From: a virus
Reading direction: 5' to 3' (one strand)
Virus record (IMG/VR): IMGVR_UViG_3300031759_000059
Coordinates: 1-41,529 of that record
Length of the DNA stretch: 41,529 bases
Position 1 is the stretch's first letter, and every line of letters begins with the position of its first letter. Shown here in pieces: positions 17,905 through 26,692 of this stretch. A model generated the notes under the pieces. That model made no database searches. It saw only the letters and a list, made by a program, of their open reading frames with translations, and was not told where the DNA came from. The translations under genes and the position numbers were made by a program.

Positions 17905-18314
17905 GAACTATTATAAAACACTTTTAGGCCTAAGAACAACTGGCTGCGTGCCTCCTTGATAAATTTTAAATCATCTTCGTAGTAGTAATCATCACTTGGA
18001 TCACCCCAGAAGAACCCCGTTGCTTCAACACCTTTAACACGACCTCGTTTGAGATCTTCTTCAAGTTGGTCAATGTCTTCCCAGGTCAGCTCTAGTTCAT
18101 CACCGTTGAACTCACCTTCATTGCCTTTACTGACCCAGAGATTGTACATCCAACCATGTAGGTTTGGATGCTTGCGCCAGTAGGCGATTTCAATAGGTTT
18201 ACTTACTTTGGGATTAACATACTCACCAGTTTCTTCGTTGAACTCACAGGTGTCCCAATATTCACTATTTTGACCTGCTTTGGCAGCAACGTAAGCATAC
18301 ATGTCTAAACCCAT
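17898..18314 (-). CDS. MGLDMYAY-type phage hypothetical protein (138 aa)
   Basis: Begins MGLDMYAYVAAKAGQNSEYW, a start shared by a widespread phage and bacterial family of unknown function, and continues IAYWRKHPNLHGWMYNLWVS and GFFWGDPSDDYYYEDDLKFI. It is acidic and very rich in aromatics. It is first in the clpP operon, with a promoter at 18348 and an AAAGGTC ribosome site. Family recognition is from the N-terminal phrase only. Confidence 0.7.
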   Translation of the reverse strand: MGLDMYAYVAAKAGQNSEYWDTCEFNEETGEYVNPKVSKPIEIAYWRKHPNLHGWMYNLWVSKGNEGEFNGDELELTWEDIDQLEEDLKRGRVKGVEATGFFWGDPSDDYYYEDDLKFIKEARSQLFLGLKVFYNSSW

Positions 18315-18347
18315 GATTGACCTTTCATACTTAAAAACATAAGTGTT

Positions 18348-18376
18348 ATTATACTATCAGTTTATGGTTGTGTCAA
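18348..18376 (-). promoter_or_regulatory. Sigma70-type promoter of the clpP operon
   Basis: TTGACA (18371-18376), 17 bp, TATAAT (18348-18353), minus strand, preceded by TTTTGG. It lies between the divergent genes starting at 18314 and 18400. Confidence 0.85.
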
Positions 18377-18399
18377 CCAAAATTTCATTAAATATTAAA

Positions 18400-19452
18400 A
18401 TGATTATCTATAGTGATACCAGTGTTTGCGATAGTTGGGCAGAATTACCTAACATTACCATAGTAAAAAATATTAATGTTTATATGGATTCGCCAGGGCC
18501 AAAAACCGCAGTATTTCATGCGCCCTTTCCTAGGTATTCAGATTTTGATCATTTAGAAGAAACTTTCAACCAAATATATGATTCTAGTGAGCAGATAATA
18601 CTACTGGTCACAGAACTACACGATGTCACTGTAGATTTCATTGAAAAGTTTGATCGCCCTAAAATAGTCCTGTTCTTAAATGGTGATTTAAATTTCAAAC
18701 TAGATCATGCTACCTACTATCACTACCATCATTGGTTTGAGTCTACTACGTTGTTTTATAAAAATAATCAGTTTCTACTAGACAAGTTAACTCCTTATAC
18801 TGCTAAACCTAAATATTTTGACATATTATTAGGACAAGAAAGAAAACATCGTGATGAAATATTTTCTTATATCAAACACAATAACCTAGATGACAAAGTT
18901 ATTCTAACCTATATATCTAGTATAACAGAAAGTTTTCAAGAAAAATCCGCCACTGAGTGGCAATGGGAAAGTGAAGGATTAGAAATTCCTGATTGGCCTA
19001 TTAGGCATACTATACGCCCAGTAAAATACTACAATCAAATAATTTCATTAAGCCAGATCATTCCATTGAGCATTTATAACCAAACAGCCTACACAGTAGT
19101 AGCAGAAACATGGGGGATTGATAATCGCTTTACCTTTAACACTGAAAAAATCGTCAAACCTATTCTAGCTGAAAGGTTATTTTTAGTGGCCAGCAATCAA
19201 TACTATCTACGTAACTTACGTGCATTGGGATTTCGTACATTTGACACGGTCATAGATGAAAGTTATGATCTAGAACCTGATTATAAAATCAGATGCCAAA
19301 TGATTGGTGAACAGATAAAATTCTTAGCTGGTCAACCTCAGAAAGAACTTTTAGCTAAAATTAGTCCAATAACAAAGCATAACCAAAGTTTGATGTTAGG
19401 TACTGATTGGTATGGAGAATTTTTAAATTCTCTTGGCGCAATTATAGTTTAA
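18400..19452 (+). CDS. Glycosyltransferase-like protein, paralogue A (350 aa)
   Basis: The start is placed at ATG 18400 (MIIYSDTSVCDSW) because the longer frame from 18343 begins inside the minus-strand promoter. The C-terminal third holds FNTEKIVKPILAERLFLVAS, YLRNLRALGFRTF and VIDESYDLEPD, nearly the same block as in the gene at 26693-27967. The TEKI-x-KP-x(5)-F-x-LVA block resembles the nucleotide-sugar-binding end of GT10/exostosin-like GT-B glycosyltransferases. The N-terminal half is unlike the paralogue. No ribosome site is visible. It overlaps or abuts the following radical SAM gene. Substrate unknown; a role in glycosylating DNA, virion or envelope glycans is inferred. Confidence 0.6.
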   Translation: MIIYSDTSVCDSWAELPNITIVKNINVYMDSPGPKTAVFHAPFPRYSDFDHLEETFNQIYDSSEQIILLVTELHDVTVDFIEKFDRPKIVLFLNGDLNFKLDHATYYHYHHWFESTTLFYKNNQFLLDKLTPYTAKPKYFDILLGQERKHRDEIFSYIKHNNLDDKVILTYISSITESFQEKSATEWQWESEGLEIPDWPIRHTIRPVKYYNQIISLSQIIPLSIYNQTAYTVVAETWGIDNRFTFNTEKIVKPILAERLFLVASNQYYLRNLRALGFRTFDTVIDESYDLEPDYKIRCQMIGEQIKFLAGQPQKELLAKISPITKHNQSLMLGTDWYGEFLNSLGAIIV

Positions 19453-19460
19453 ATACTAGT

Positions 19461-20942
19461 GTGCACCATACGTTAATTTTCAATTTAAGCTCTTATCAAC
19501 CAGAATATCGCAGAAGTCTAGGCGGTCATCGTATAGCCTCTTGGCTACGTGAACAAGGATGGGATGCCGAAGTAATTGACTTTATTGAATTTTGGACTTT
19601 AGAAGAATTACAAGAACTTTGTCGCGAACGTCTTAATGATCGCACAGTATTTGTTGGGTGTAGCACAACATTTTCTTATTCTAGTCCATTAATACAAAAA
19701 TTGTTTATATGGATTAAGGCAACATATCCTAAAATTAAACTGGTTGTGGGCGGGCAAAGCCTAGGACGTATTATTATACCTGCTGATTGGTACATTGAAG
19801 GATATGGCGAACATGCTATCTTAGAAGTAATAGCTCATCTGTTGGGTAATAATAACAAAGTCAAATACTCTCTATGGAACAACGGCAAGAAATTTATCAA
19901 TGCCATACACAGCTATCCAGCTTATCCAATGTCTAGTCTGCGTGTGCAGTACGAAGCTAGAGATTTTATACGTGAATTTGAATGGCTAGGTATTGAGATT
20001 GGGCGAGGTTGTAAATTTAAGTGTGACTTCTGCGCTTATCCTATACTGGGAGTCAAAGGTGATTATTCTAGAGCCGCAGATGATTTTCAACAAGAACTTC
20101 AGGACAATTATGATCAATGGGGAGTCAGCCATTATTATGCCGCTGATGAAACATTCAATGATCGCACAGAAAAAATTATTAAATTTGCAGATGCTGTTGA
20201 AAATTTAAACTTTAATCCTACCTTTATGGGATTCATACGCCCTGATTTGCTAGTGTCGCGTCGTGAAGATTGGGAACATCTACTGAGAATGAGATTTTTT
20301 ATGCATCACTATGGTGTAGAAAGTCTTAACTGGCAGTCAGCTAAAAGCATAGGCAAAGGCATGCCTACTGAAAAGTTAACTCAGGGATTGTTAGAAGCCA
20401 AGCAGTGGTTCAAACAATATGTTCCATATCATGGGGTAATGAGTTTTATTGTTGGATTACCGCACGAAACAAAAGAGACTATTCAAACTACATTTGATTG
20501 GGTTGATGCCAATTGGCAAGATCAGCATGCAACTTTTTATCCATTAAACATTGTTGTTGAGGATCGTCACAAATCTACCATTGGGGAAGATTGGGCTTCA
20601 AGAGGCTACAGAATTAAACCTCTTGAAAATATAAGCATGCCTGAAGAAAGTCTGGCACGCACAAACAATCTGCCATGGCATGATGAAATTTTAGGATTAC
20701 ACTGGGCCAATGATCACATGGATTTAAAATGGGCCATTGCAACTATCAATGATTGGAATGCAACTAAACAGATAAAGCATTCTGTATCAGGGTGGGCGTT
20801 TGGTCAGGTCCTGCCCTATACCAATTTATCAATTGAACAATTTGTTAATACACCTGCAGAAAAAATAAATCATTTTATAGTCCAACATCAGACTAAAAAA
20901 TTAATTAAAGAATATATTAACTCAAAGATCAATTATAGATAG
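19461..20942 (+). CDS. B12-binding-type radical SAM enzyme (about 493 aa)
   Basis: The start at GTG 19461 avoids overlap with the preceding gene; an in-frame ATG lies at 19407. Residues 1-120 form a Rossmann-like cobalamin-binding-type domain (GGHRIASWLREQGWDAEVID; LVVGGQSLGR) but without a DxHxxG lower-ligand motif. The [4Fe-4S] motif is GRGCKFKCDFC near residue 185, and a GLPHETKETIQTTFDWV segment follows, both typical of the class that carries out methylations or rearrangements. The end overlaps the convergent uvdE gene by 21 bp. Together with the glycosyltransferase-like gene it may form a two-gene modification unit. The substrate is unknown. Confidence 0.85.
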   Translation: MHHTLIFNLSSYQPEYRRSLGGHRIASWLREQGWDAEVIDFIEFWTLEELQELCRERLNDRTVFVGCSTTFSYSSPLIQKLFIWIKATYPKIKLVVGGQSLGRIIIPADWYIEGYGEHAILEVIAHLLGNNNKVKYSLWNNGKKFINAIHSYPAYPMSSLRVQYEARDFIREFEWLGIEIGRGCKFKCDFCAYPILGVKGDYSRAADDFQQELQDNYDQWGVSHYYAADETFNDRTEKIIKFADAVENLNFNPTFMGFIRPDLLVSRREDWEHLLRMRFFMHHYGVESLNWQSAKSIGKGMPTEKLTQGLLEAKQWFKQYVPYHGVMSFIVGLPHETKETIQTTFDWVDANWQDQHATFYPLNIVVEDRHKSTIGEDWASRGYRIKPLENISMPEESLARTNNLPWHDEILGLHWANDHMDLKWAIATINDWNATKQIKHSVSGWAFGQVLPYTNLSIEQFVNTPAEKINHFIVQHQTKKLIKEYINSKINYR

Positions 20943-21965
20943 TTGCCGAGCACGTTCGTATAGTGCAAAACTAGCCAAATTCTTACCCTTGCTTTCGCAC
21001 ATGATGTCAAACTTGTCTAAGAATGACAATGCCCAATCGTTACAAGCAGTGTTCCAGTAGAAGTCACTGTGCGCACGCATCTTACTTTTCTTGTAGCCTT
21101 GCTCTAGTAGTAGGCTGTGGTTAGGAGCTGTACTAGATGAATGAGCGGGGAGAACGTCTTCTCTGGATACACTATAGTGTAGCGTAGGACGCAGGCCGCG
21201 CCAACTGTCAAGAATGCGTGCAATTCTGGCATCCTTAAGATCAATGTAATGCCCTTCGCGGATCCAATGGTGGTGGATATCAAGAACAATAGGTACAGTA
21301 TCGACAAGATTGAGGCAATCATCAAGACCATGTTTCATTTCCTCGTTTTCAATGGTAATAGTGTTGCGTGCTTCAACACTGAGTTTAGGGTAGACATCAA
21401 GGATACCTTGATAGCCTCTACGACCTGCAATATGCACGTTGCATTTAAAGTCTTGGAACTTTTGGCCATAGCCCATCATGCGAATCATGTCCGCATGATA
21501 CTCAAACTCTGCTATACTCCTGGCGACAATATCGTCATTATCGCTAGCCAAAACAGTAAACTGACCAGGATGAAAGGATAAACGTACACCACGATCCTTA
21601 GCAACCAATCCAACTTCTGCAAAAAGCTGTTCACAACGCCTTTTAACATCAGCTTGCTGCCAATAATAAGACCAGCTAGACTCAGTATATACAGGCAAGA
21701 TGTCACTGCTAATACGTACCATGCGAAGTGATTCATCTAAGTTACCTACCCTCTCAATTAGTTTGCGAGTGGACATAATGTTTTGTTCCATTAGGTCCCA
21801 TAGCCGCTGTTCAGCTACTTCGCGGGATTGACGATTAAGCCAAGCCACTGTAGTAGTACCTGTATTGAATTCTTTTGCAGCGTCTGTGGATTTGATACCC
21901 TCAACTTGATCAGGGCGATCAATCCACTTGCAGGCAAAACCGATGCGTTTGATTTGTGATGTCAT
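20922..21965 (-). CDS. uvdE: UV damage endonuclease UvdE (347 aa)
   Basis: TIM-barrel UvdE/UVDE. The first strand reads IKRIGFACKWIDRP. Metal-site regions include SFHPGQFTVLAS with its His, NVHIAGRRG, TIENEEMKHGLDDCL with Glu, VPIVLDIHHHWIREG with the HH pair, and LRPTLHYSVSRE. It nicks 5' of UV photoproducts in an ATP-independent pathway and is useful to a sunlit-water phage. The start at 21965 lies six bases after a perfect -10 box, predicting a leaderless message. The C-terminus overlaps the convergent radical SAM gene. It is a single-gene unit. Confidence 0.93.
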   Translation of the reverse strand: MTSQIKRIGFACKWIDRPDQVEGIKSTDAAKEFNTGTTTVAWLNRQSREVAEQRLWDLMEQNIMSTRKLIERVGNLDESLRMVRISSDILPVYTESSWSYYWQQADVKRRCEQLFAEVGLVAKDRGVRLSFHPGQFTVLASDNDDIVARSIAEFEYHADMIRMMGYGQKFQDFKCNVHIAGRRGYQGILDVYPKLSVEARNTITIENEEMKHGLDDCLNLVDTVPIVLDIHHHWIREGHYIDLKDARIARILDSWRGLRPTLHYSVSREDVLPAHSSSTAPNHSLLLEQGYKKSKMRAHSDFYWNTACNDWALSFLDKFDIMCESKGKNLASFALYERARQLSIIDL

Positions 21966-21971
21966 AAAACT

Positions 21972-22000
21972 ATTATAACACCAAAATGTCTTTATGTCAA
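21972..22000 (-). promoter_or_regulatory. Sigma70-type promoter of uvdE, leaderless configuration
   Basis: TTGACA (21995-22000), 17 bp, TATAAT (21972-21977), then AGTTTT and the ATG. Confidence 0.85.
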
Positions 22001-23265
22001 CCTACTTTACCAAAACTTGCCCACTGTGTTGCGCCCAAACAAACCCAGCCAATTGCTGAACCAGGCATAGGACTTTCATTCCAAACTATAGTACCTGTGA
22101 TAGCAGGATAGTTTGGTATTGTCGAAGCTGAGCTCATAGGAGTATTACCTATGCGTAGGTTTTCTATTTCTACACTACCATCAGGATCTAATAGAATATT
22201 TTGTTTGTTATTAGCACCAATGACCAACTGTTGACTACGTGGTGTGCCAATATAACCTGTGTCTTGACTGCGTTTGTTCACTACCACTTCAACTTCTTGG
22301 TCCCAAACACTTAACACCGCAGTAGGATCAATGGTGTTTACTCCTACTCGTCCCTGTGTAACATACAAGGTATCAACTAATAGATTTTCACCTGATGTCT
22401 GTAGGTCGTTAACCACACCCAAACGTCTGATGTTGGTATCAATGATATGGTATCCTAGCCTATTACCACTGACAATTTCTTTCCCACCTTGTGTGATCTT
22501 GTCTAGATCAATACCATCAGCCTGCATCTTTTTAAAGATAATGTCGCTGAATCCTGAAAATAAATCATCTGTTAGTAATTCTTTGACTGCTTGACTGGTT
22601 TGTTCTACCAGCTTTAAAAAGCCCTTGGCATCAGCCGCTACTTCACCATTAATCACCAAACGGCCATTGAGACTGATGTCACCTTTGACTGTGAGTTGTG
22701 GAGCAAACAATGGCCCTTCAAATGCAGTACCACGATCCATCAAGGTCATCTGTACACGAGTACTTAGATCTTCTATGCCTGTACTGCCAAAGTTTGTGAT
22801 AATACCGCCGCTGACCTGGTCACCTGTTAACTTTAGTCCTGAAAAATCTATGCTGTTGTGACTGATACTTTTTTCTGGGAAGCTGGTAGTCTGTAGCATA
22901 CTGCCTACTTTGTTCTGCACCAATGCTCCAATAACTTCTGTGACGTTTACTGCGGCTAGTTTTTGATTGATGTAGCTGCTGATCTGTTGGTTAGCAGTTG
23001 CAGTTAGGTTTTTATTAATCTGGTCAGTTAATTGTGCTACAATCTTTTGCAGTTGTTCATCGCTGGTGCTAACAAAGTTAAAATTGTCCAGGCGTGTACG
23101 GATTTGTTGTTCAACAAGGCGTTGTACAACGCTGTCAAATTCAGTATTGGCAATTTTAGCAACGATTTCATTGGAAATTTGATCGCGTAGTTCAGCTTCG
23201 ATAGTGCCTTTAAGGCTGTCTATGATGCTGGCGACAATAGGTTGTAACTGTTCATTGATATCCAT
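21997..23265 (-). CDS. Coiled-coil fibre-like structural protein (422 aa)
   Basis: The N-terminal 130 residues are a long amphipathic helix series (MDINEQLQPIVASIIDSLKG, then LVEQQIRTRLDN and TDQINKNLTATANQQISSYI), expected to form a trimeric coiled coil. Residues 130-300 are beta-rich (DFSGLKLTGDQVSGGIITNF; LTVKGDISLNGRLVINGEVA), followed by VGVNTIDPTAVLSV, a phrase of fibre-tip regions. It ends NYPAITGTIVWNESPMPG...WASFGKVG. The layout is like phage whisker or short-fibre proteins. It lies outside the main tail cluster, between repair and modification genes. Its end overlaps the uvdE promoter. Confidence 0.7.
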   Translation of the reverse strand: MDINEQLQPIVASIIDSLKGTIEAELRDQISNEIVAKIANTEFDSVVQRLVEQQIRTRLDNFNFVSTSDEQLQKIVAQLTDQINKNLTATANQQISSYINQKLAAVNVTEVIGALVQNKVGSMLQTTSFPEKSISHNSIDFSGLKLTGDQVSGGIITNFGSTGIEDLSTRVQMTLMDRGTAFEGPLFAPQLTVKGDISLNGRLVINGEVAADAKGFLKLVEQTSQAVKELLTDDLFSGFSDIIFKKMQADGIDLDKITQGGKEIVSGNRLGYHIIDTNIRRLGVVNDLQTSGENLLVDTLYVTQGRVGVNTIDPTAVLSVWDQEVEVVVNKRSQDTGYIGTPRSQQLVIGANNKQNILLDPDGSVEIENLRIGNTPMSSASTIPNYPAITGTIVWNESPMPGSAIGWVCLGATQWASFGKVG

Positions 23266-23283
23266 AACACCTCTTTGAAAAAC

Positions 23284-24027
23284 TTAGAAACTAATTGAAA
23301 TAACGTGTTCGTAGTTTTTCTTGATTAAACTTTTATACATCAAGTTCTTATGTACATAAAAACTCTTTGCTCCAGCATCAATGCTGAATTTAGCCATCTG
23401 CTTGAAAAACATACTGCGACGAGCAAATGGGCCGGTGGTCACTGCATTAGCACCATGCATCTCATATACTGTGGTGCTCCAACTATTTCTATCATTGAAA
23501 TCATAATGATGATACTCTAAAAATAGTTTTGTATCGTTGTGTGCGTGAACTGCCAATGGTTGACTAAATTCACGATCACGGAAATCTTGGTTCTTATAGT
23601 CACGTAAGGTGGTTATAATAACATCTTTGGCTAGATCACTAGCTGACTTTATTTTATCTAACTGCTCTTGTTCTGAGTTGGCAAAGGTAAAATACTCATC
23701 GCTGGCCACTACCCAATTAAACTGCTTTTTATATTCTTTTAATTCTGCATCAGCAATATATACGTATTTAACTCCTGTAGTGTCTAGGAATTTTTTTGTA
23801 TCTGCTGTGATACCTGTAACAGCTATCTGTTTATATTTGGCACCCAACATCATAGGACTGAATCCGTAGAACAGTACACTGGTGGGAACTGCTCCATGAT
23901 GCTCTGAGATTGAACGAAGAATTTCTTGCTTCTTGTCAATAACTTCTTGGCTTTTAGGATTAAATTTGAAAGCACTTAAACTGGCTTCAGAATACGTGGC
24001 AAAACCTTGCGGCATAATTGTTTCCAT
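23284..24027 (-). CDS. Hypothetical protein, possible methyltransferase-like fold (247 aa)
   Basis: Not recognised. It starts METIMPQGFATYSEAS; ATG 24015 (MPQGFATY) is the alternative start. The middle pattern TSVLFYGFSPMMLGAKYKQI then VKYVYIADAELKEYKKQFNW alternates strands and helices like a Rossmann fold, and WVVASDEYFTFANSEQEQLD could be the following strand, which hints at a SAM-methyltransferase-like arrangement without the GxGxG loop. It lies 15 bp from the amidinotransferase gene on the same strand, so it probably belongs to the same modification cassette. The assignment is weak. Confidence 0.6.
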   Translation of the reverse strand: METIMPQGFATYSEASLSAFKFNPKSQEVIDKKQEILRSISEHHGAVPTSVLFYGFSPMMLGAKYKQIAVTGITADTKKFLDTTGVKYVYIADAELKEYKKQFNWVVASDEYFTFANSEQEQLDKIKSASDLAKDVIITTLRDYKNQDFRDREFSQPLAVHAHNDTKLFLEYHHYDFNDRNSWSTTVYEMHGANAVTTGPFARRSMFFKQMAKFSIDAGAKSFYVHKNLMYKSLIKKNYEHVISISF

Positions 24028-24042
24028 TTGTAACTATTTAGT

Positions 24043-24957
24043 TTATTCTCTAACTAAATCAAGCGTTACACAATGGAAGCTGCCTCCTAGTGTGCGGCTA
24101 TGGCGCAATTTTAATGGAATACTGGTAATACCTACTCGCTCTAGGTCTTTAATAAGCTGGGTCTGCGCCGCATCAATGATCACAGTGTTTGGATCAACAC
24201 TCAGCATATTCATACCAACCCACTTGCTGGCATAGGGATATTGATAAAAGTCCTGTGCTACTACATCCTGTACCCAAATCTTCTCCCATCCATCAAAGGC
24301 TTTTGGGCAGTTTACTTGATTAACACGACTAGCATTTAATACAACTAACCCTTCACGCAGTGGTGCTATGGTTGAATCAATATGCACACCGCTGTAGAAG
24401 TTACATAGTTCTATTTTGATTTGTGGGAACTGTTGACATAACCATTCGTAGGCCTTACGATTGCCGCTGGGGCTTTCTAAGTATAACCAAGTGTTACCTA
24501 AACGGCAAATGTTAGCGGCATCTAAGGTCATACCTTGACCACGCGGCATATTAAACACCATGCGTGCTGAATTAGTCACCGCTTGTAGTGCTTGAATTTC
24601 TTGATCACGGCAAGGATACATCATAGCAGGATCAACTACACAGCTACCCCATATTATCAATCTATCTCTAGGACAATAATTGTACATGCCACCTAGCTCT
24701 TGAAAGTTCATATCTGCGGGACGATGGACTTCAACGCCTATTTGTGTCAAGACATTGGCTAGGTCATCTAGATCCTCATTGGCTTCGTCAATGATCCACT
24801 GCGGCACTGGGCCACTAGGCACTGGTGTTTCTTTCCAAGTGGTCTTAGAACTTTCCTGAGCAAACACAGGATCTGTACTAGGCCAATTGGCATGTGTTGC
24901 TGATCCTACGACCACTGATTTTAGTTTTCCCCATTCATTACTTGTGCTGATCTTCAT
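24043..24957 (-). CDS. Amidinotransferase-family enzyme (304 aa)
   Basis: A guanidino-transfer (glycine/inosamine-phosphate amidinotransferase) fold protein. It starts MKISTSNEWGKLKSVVVGSA, the usual N-terminal strand-turn, and has CPRDRLIIWGS, SGVHIDSTIAPLREG with the catalytic His and Asp neighbourhood, and the nucleophilic Cys296 in LGGSFHCVTLDLVRE at the extreme C-terminus. Such enzymes move an amidino group from arginine to an amine, or hydrolyse it. Its ATG overlaps the stop of the oxygenase-like gene (ATGA), so the two are translationally coupled. With a nucleotide-sugar dehydrogenase upstream, a guanidino-sugar product is plausible but unproven. Confidence 0.85.
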   Translation of the reverse strand: MKISTSNEWGKLKSVVVGSATHANWPSTDPVFAQESSKTTWKETPVPSGPVPQWIIDEANEDLDDLANVLTQIGVEVHRPADMNFQELGGMYNYCPRDRLIIWGSCVVDPAMMYPCRDQEIQALQAVTNSARMVFNMPRGQGMTLDAANICRLGNTWLYLESPSGNRKAYEWLCQQFPQIKIELCNFYSGVHIDSTIAPLREGLVVLNASRVNQVNCPKAFDGWEKIWVQDVVAQDFYQYPYASKWVGMNMLSVDPNTVIIDAAQTQLIKDLERVGITSIPLKLRHSRTLGGSFHCVTLDLVRE

Positions 24958-25460
24958 ACGTGTCCTGTAACTTGTAGTGTGTATCTTGGTGTGTAGCCCA
25001 TGTTAGCCGCTAGGTGCGGAGTATCGTACCACCATACTACCACATCACCCGCTGACCATTTAACCACAGGTTCACCTGCTACTTCTAAATAGTGGCCACT
25101 GGCCCAGTCTTCTAAAAACACAATAGCACGATAAATGCTTTGATGTGTAGTTTCTAATTCAAATACGTCAATATAGCGTTTATAAGTGTCTATATGATTA
25201 GGTAAGATTGTACCCGAATCCATGCGATAATAACTAGTACAGACATCTTTCCACTTTAGCTGTTCTTCAAAGTAAGCAATAATACGATTATTCCATACAG
25301 GCTGTGTCTTGCGCATATCACACATGCTGCCCACAAAGTTATCAGCAAAGCCCATGTCTGTCCAACGTGCAGTGTCGCTGGGATTGTTAAATGGTTCTTT
25401 GCTATAATCTAAATGCAGATATGCATCGCCCCAAAACGGCTCTATGTTAAATCTGTCCAC
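24954..25460 (-). CDS. Fe(II)/2-oxoglutarate-oxygenase-like protein (168 aa)
   Basis: A small jelly-roll candidate. A HxD pair lies in LPNHIDTYKRYIDVFE, a distal His in WYDTPHLAANMG, and an Arg in TPRYTLQVTG, which is the metal- and oxoglutarate-binding pattern (H-x-D...H...R). IYRAIVFLEDWASGHYLEVA fits the core strands. It resembles small phage and aspartyl-hydroxylase-like oxygenases. It overlaps the dehydrogenase upstream by 14 bp and the amidinotransferase downstream by 4 bp. The hydroxylation target is unknown; a sugar or amino-acid precursor for the neighbouring enzymes is the simplest guess. Confidence 0.7.
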   Translation of the reverse strand: MDRFNIEPFWGDAYLHLDYSKEPFNNPSDTARWTDMGFADNFVGSMCDMRKTQPVWNNRIIAYFEEQLKWKDVCTSYYRMDSGTILPNHIDTYKRYIDVFELETTHQSIYRAIVFLEDWASGHYLEVAGEPVVKWSAGDVVVWWYDTPHLAANMGYTPRYTLQVTGHV

Positions 25461-26691
25461 GTGTGTTTCCGTAGTGAATAACAGTATACGATGGGTTACG
25501 TGTAGAGTACCTACGCCATGGATCTACAATAATGCTACCGTGGCCTGGTGTAAAATATAGTTGTTGTTCTGGCAAGTTACCTGTATAGCCGTAGGTAATC
25601 TGACGATTGTGTGCTAGTAGAACAATACCTTCGGTGTCGTCATACACCGTATCGCCTGTTAGAGGATCACTGTACAAGTATTGTGCGCCATGTTCCTCTA
25701 GATAACTACCAATTAATAAGCTGTAACTGCCTTCTAACATATCTACATCTGGCTTGTAGGCCTTGCCATGAATAATAATTGGCATATCGTGTGTGTTTTG
25801 TAAATCTATTAGGTATAATGCTAGGTTCTCTGCTTGCTTTTCACGAGCGTGCATGACTGTGTCAAATATATCATAGCCTAGATCTAGTCTTTCTGCTAGA
25901 TATCGTAGAGCAATATTATCGCGAGGATGACAAGGGCCAGCATCGCCCATGCCTGCGGTCATGTACTTAGGACTCATAATACGTATAGTTGATTCTGCTA
26001 GGGCAGATGTTACTACATCTACATTCATGTTGCCATTCTTCATGGCCACATCTTGTATCATATTAACTAGGCCAATCTTGGTTGATATAAATGTATTGTA
26101 AAAGACTTTGATAGCTTCTGCTTCGTCCCATGTGCCGATAGCGTAGCGTGGATTGTTAGCCATGAGGGGTTGGTAGAAGTCTTTGAGTAATTGTGCATCA
26201 CCTGTTAGGCTACCATCTTCTGTGCCAATGATAACCATTTCTGGATTAACCATATCCCAGGCAACACTGCCCATGGCTATTAGGTAAGGATTATAGATAA
26301 AACGTGCGTTGGTAATATGACGACGTAATTCACGTCTTGTTGTGCCAGGTAGTACCGTTGAGATTAATACCACTAGTTGATCTTTGGTCACGTATTGATT
26401 GATGTCAGCTAAGACTTGATTAGCAATGGTGTAATCAAAATCTTTATTAGCCAAATGTGTACTAGGAATAGATCCATCATATACAGGATCATGTGGTGTT
26501 TGTACTGCTACAAAGATTACGTCTTTGCCTCGTACTGCACCTTCTAGTGTATCAGAAATCTTAATCTTCTTACTGTGTTTAGGGTAAATATCATAGCCAG
26601 TTACATCATATTCTTGTGCCATTACTTCTGCACAGGCTAGGCCTAATTTACCGATTCCAATGAATCCTACTGTTTTTAATTGAATTGACAT
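25447..26691 (-). CDS. UDP-glucose/GDP-mannose dehydrogenase family enzyme (414 aa)
   Basis: N-terminal NAD site GFIGIGKLGLACAEVMA with GxGxxG at 12-17. TPHDPVYDGSIPSTHL and STVLPGTTRRELRRH are conserved family blocks. The central KVFYNTFISTKIGLVNMI helix and the nucleophilic cysteine in GMGDAGPCHPRDNIAL complete the four-electron alcohol dehydrogenase site. The C-terminal domain has GKAYKPDVDMLEGS, as in this family. It oxidises a nucleotide sugar to the uronate. It is first of three overlapping genes. Its ATG is only 1 bp from the divergent ATG at 26693, with its ribosome site GGAGC inside the plus-strand gene. Confidence 0.9.
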   Translation of the reverse strand: MSIQLKTVGFIGIGKLGLACAEVMAQEYDVTGYDIYPKHSKKIKISDTLEGAVRGKDVIFVAVQTPHDPVYDGSIPSTHLANKDFDYTIANQVLADINQYVTKDQLVVLISTVLPGTTRRELRRHITNARFIYNPYLIAMGSVAWDMVNPEMVIIGTEDGSLTGDAQLLKDFYQPLMANNPRYAIGTWDEAEAIKVFYNTFISTKIGLVNMIQDVAMKNGNMNVDVVTSALAESTIRIMSPKYMTAGMGDAGPCHPRDNIALRYLAERLDLGYDIFDTVMHAREKQAENLALYLIDLQNTHDMPIIIHGKAYKPDVDMLEGSYSLLIGSYLEEHGAQYLYSDPLTGDTVYDDTEGIVLLAHNRQITYGYTGNLPEQQLYFTPGHGSIIVDPWRRYSTRNPSYTVIHYGNTRGQI

Positions 26692-26692
26692 A

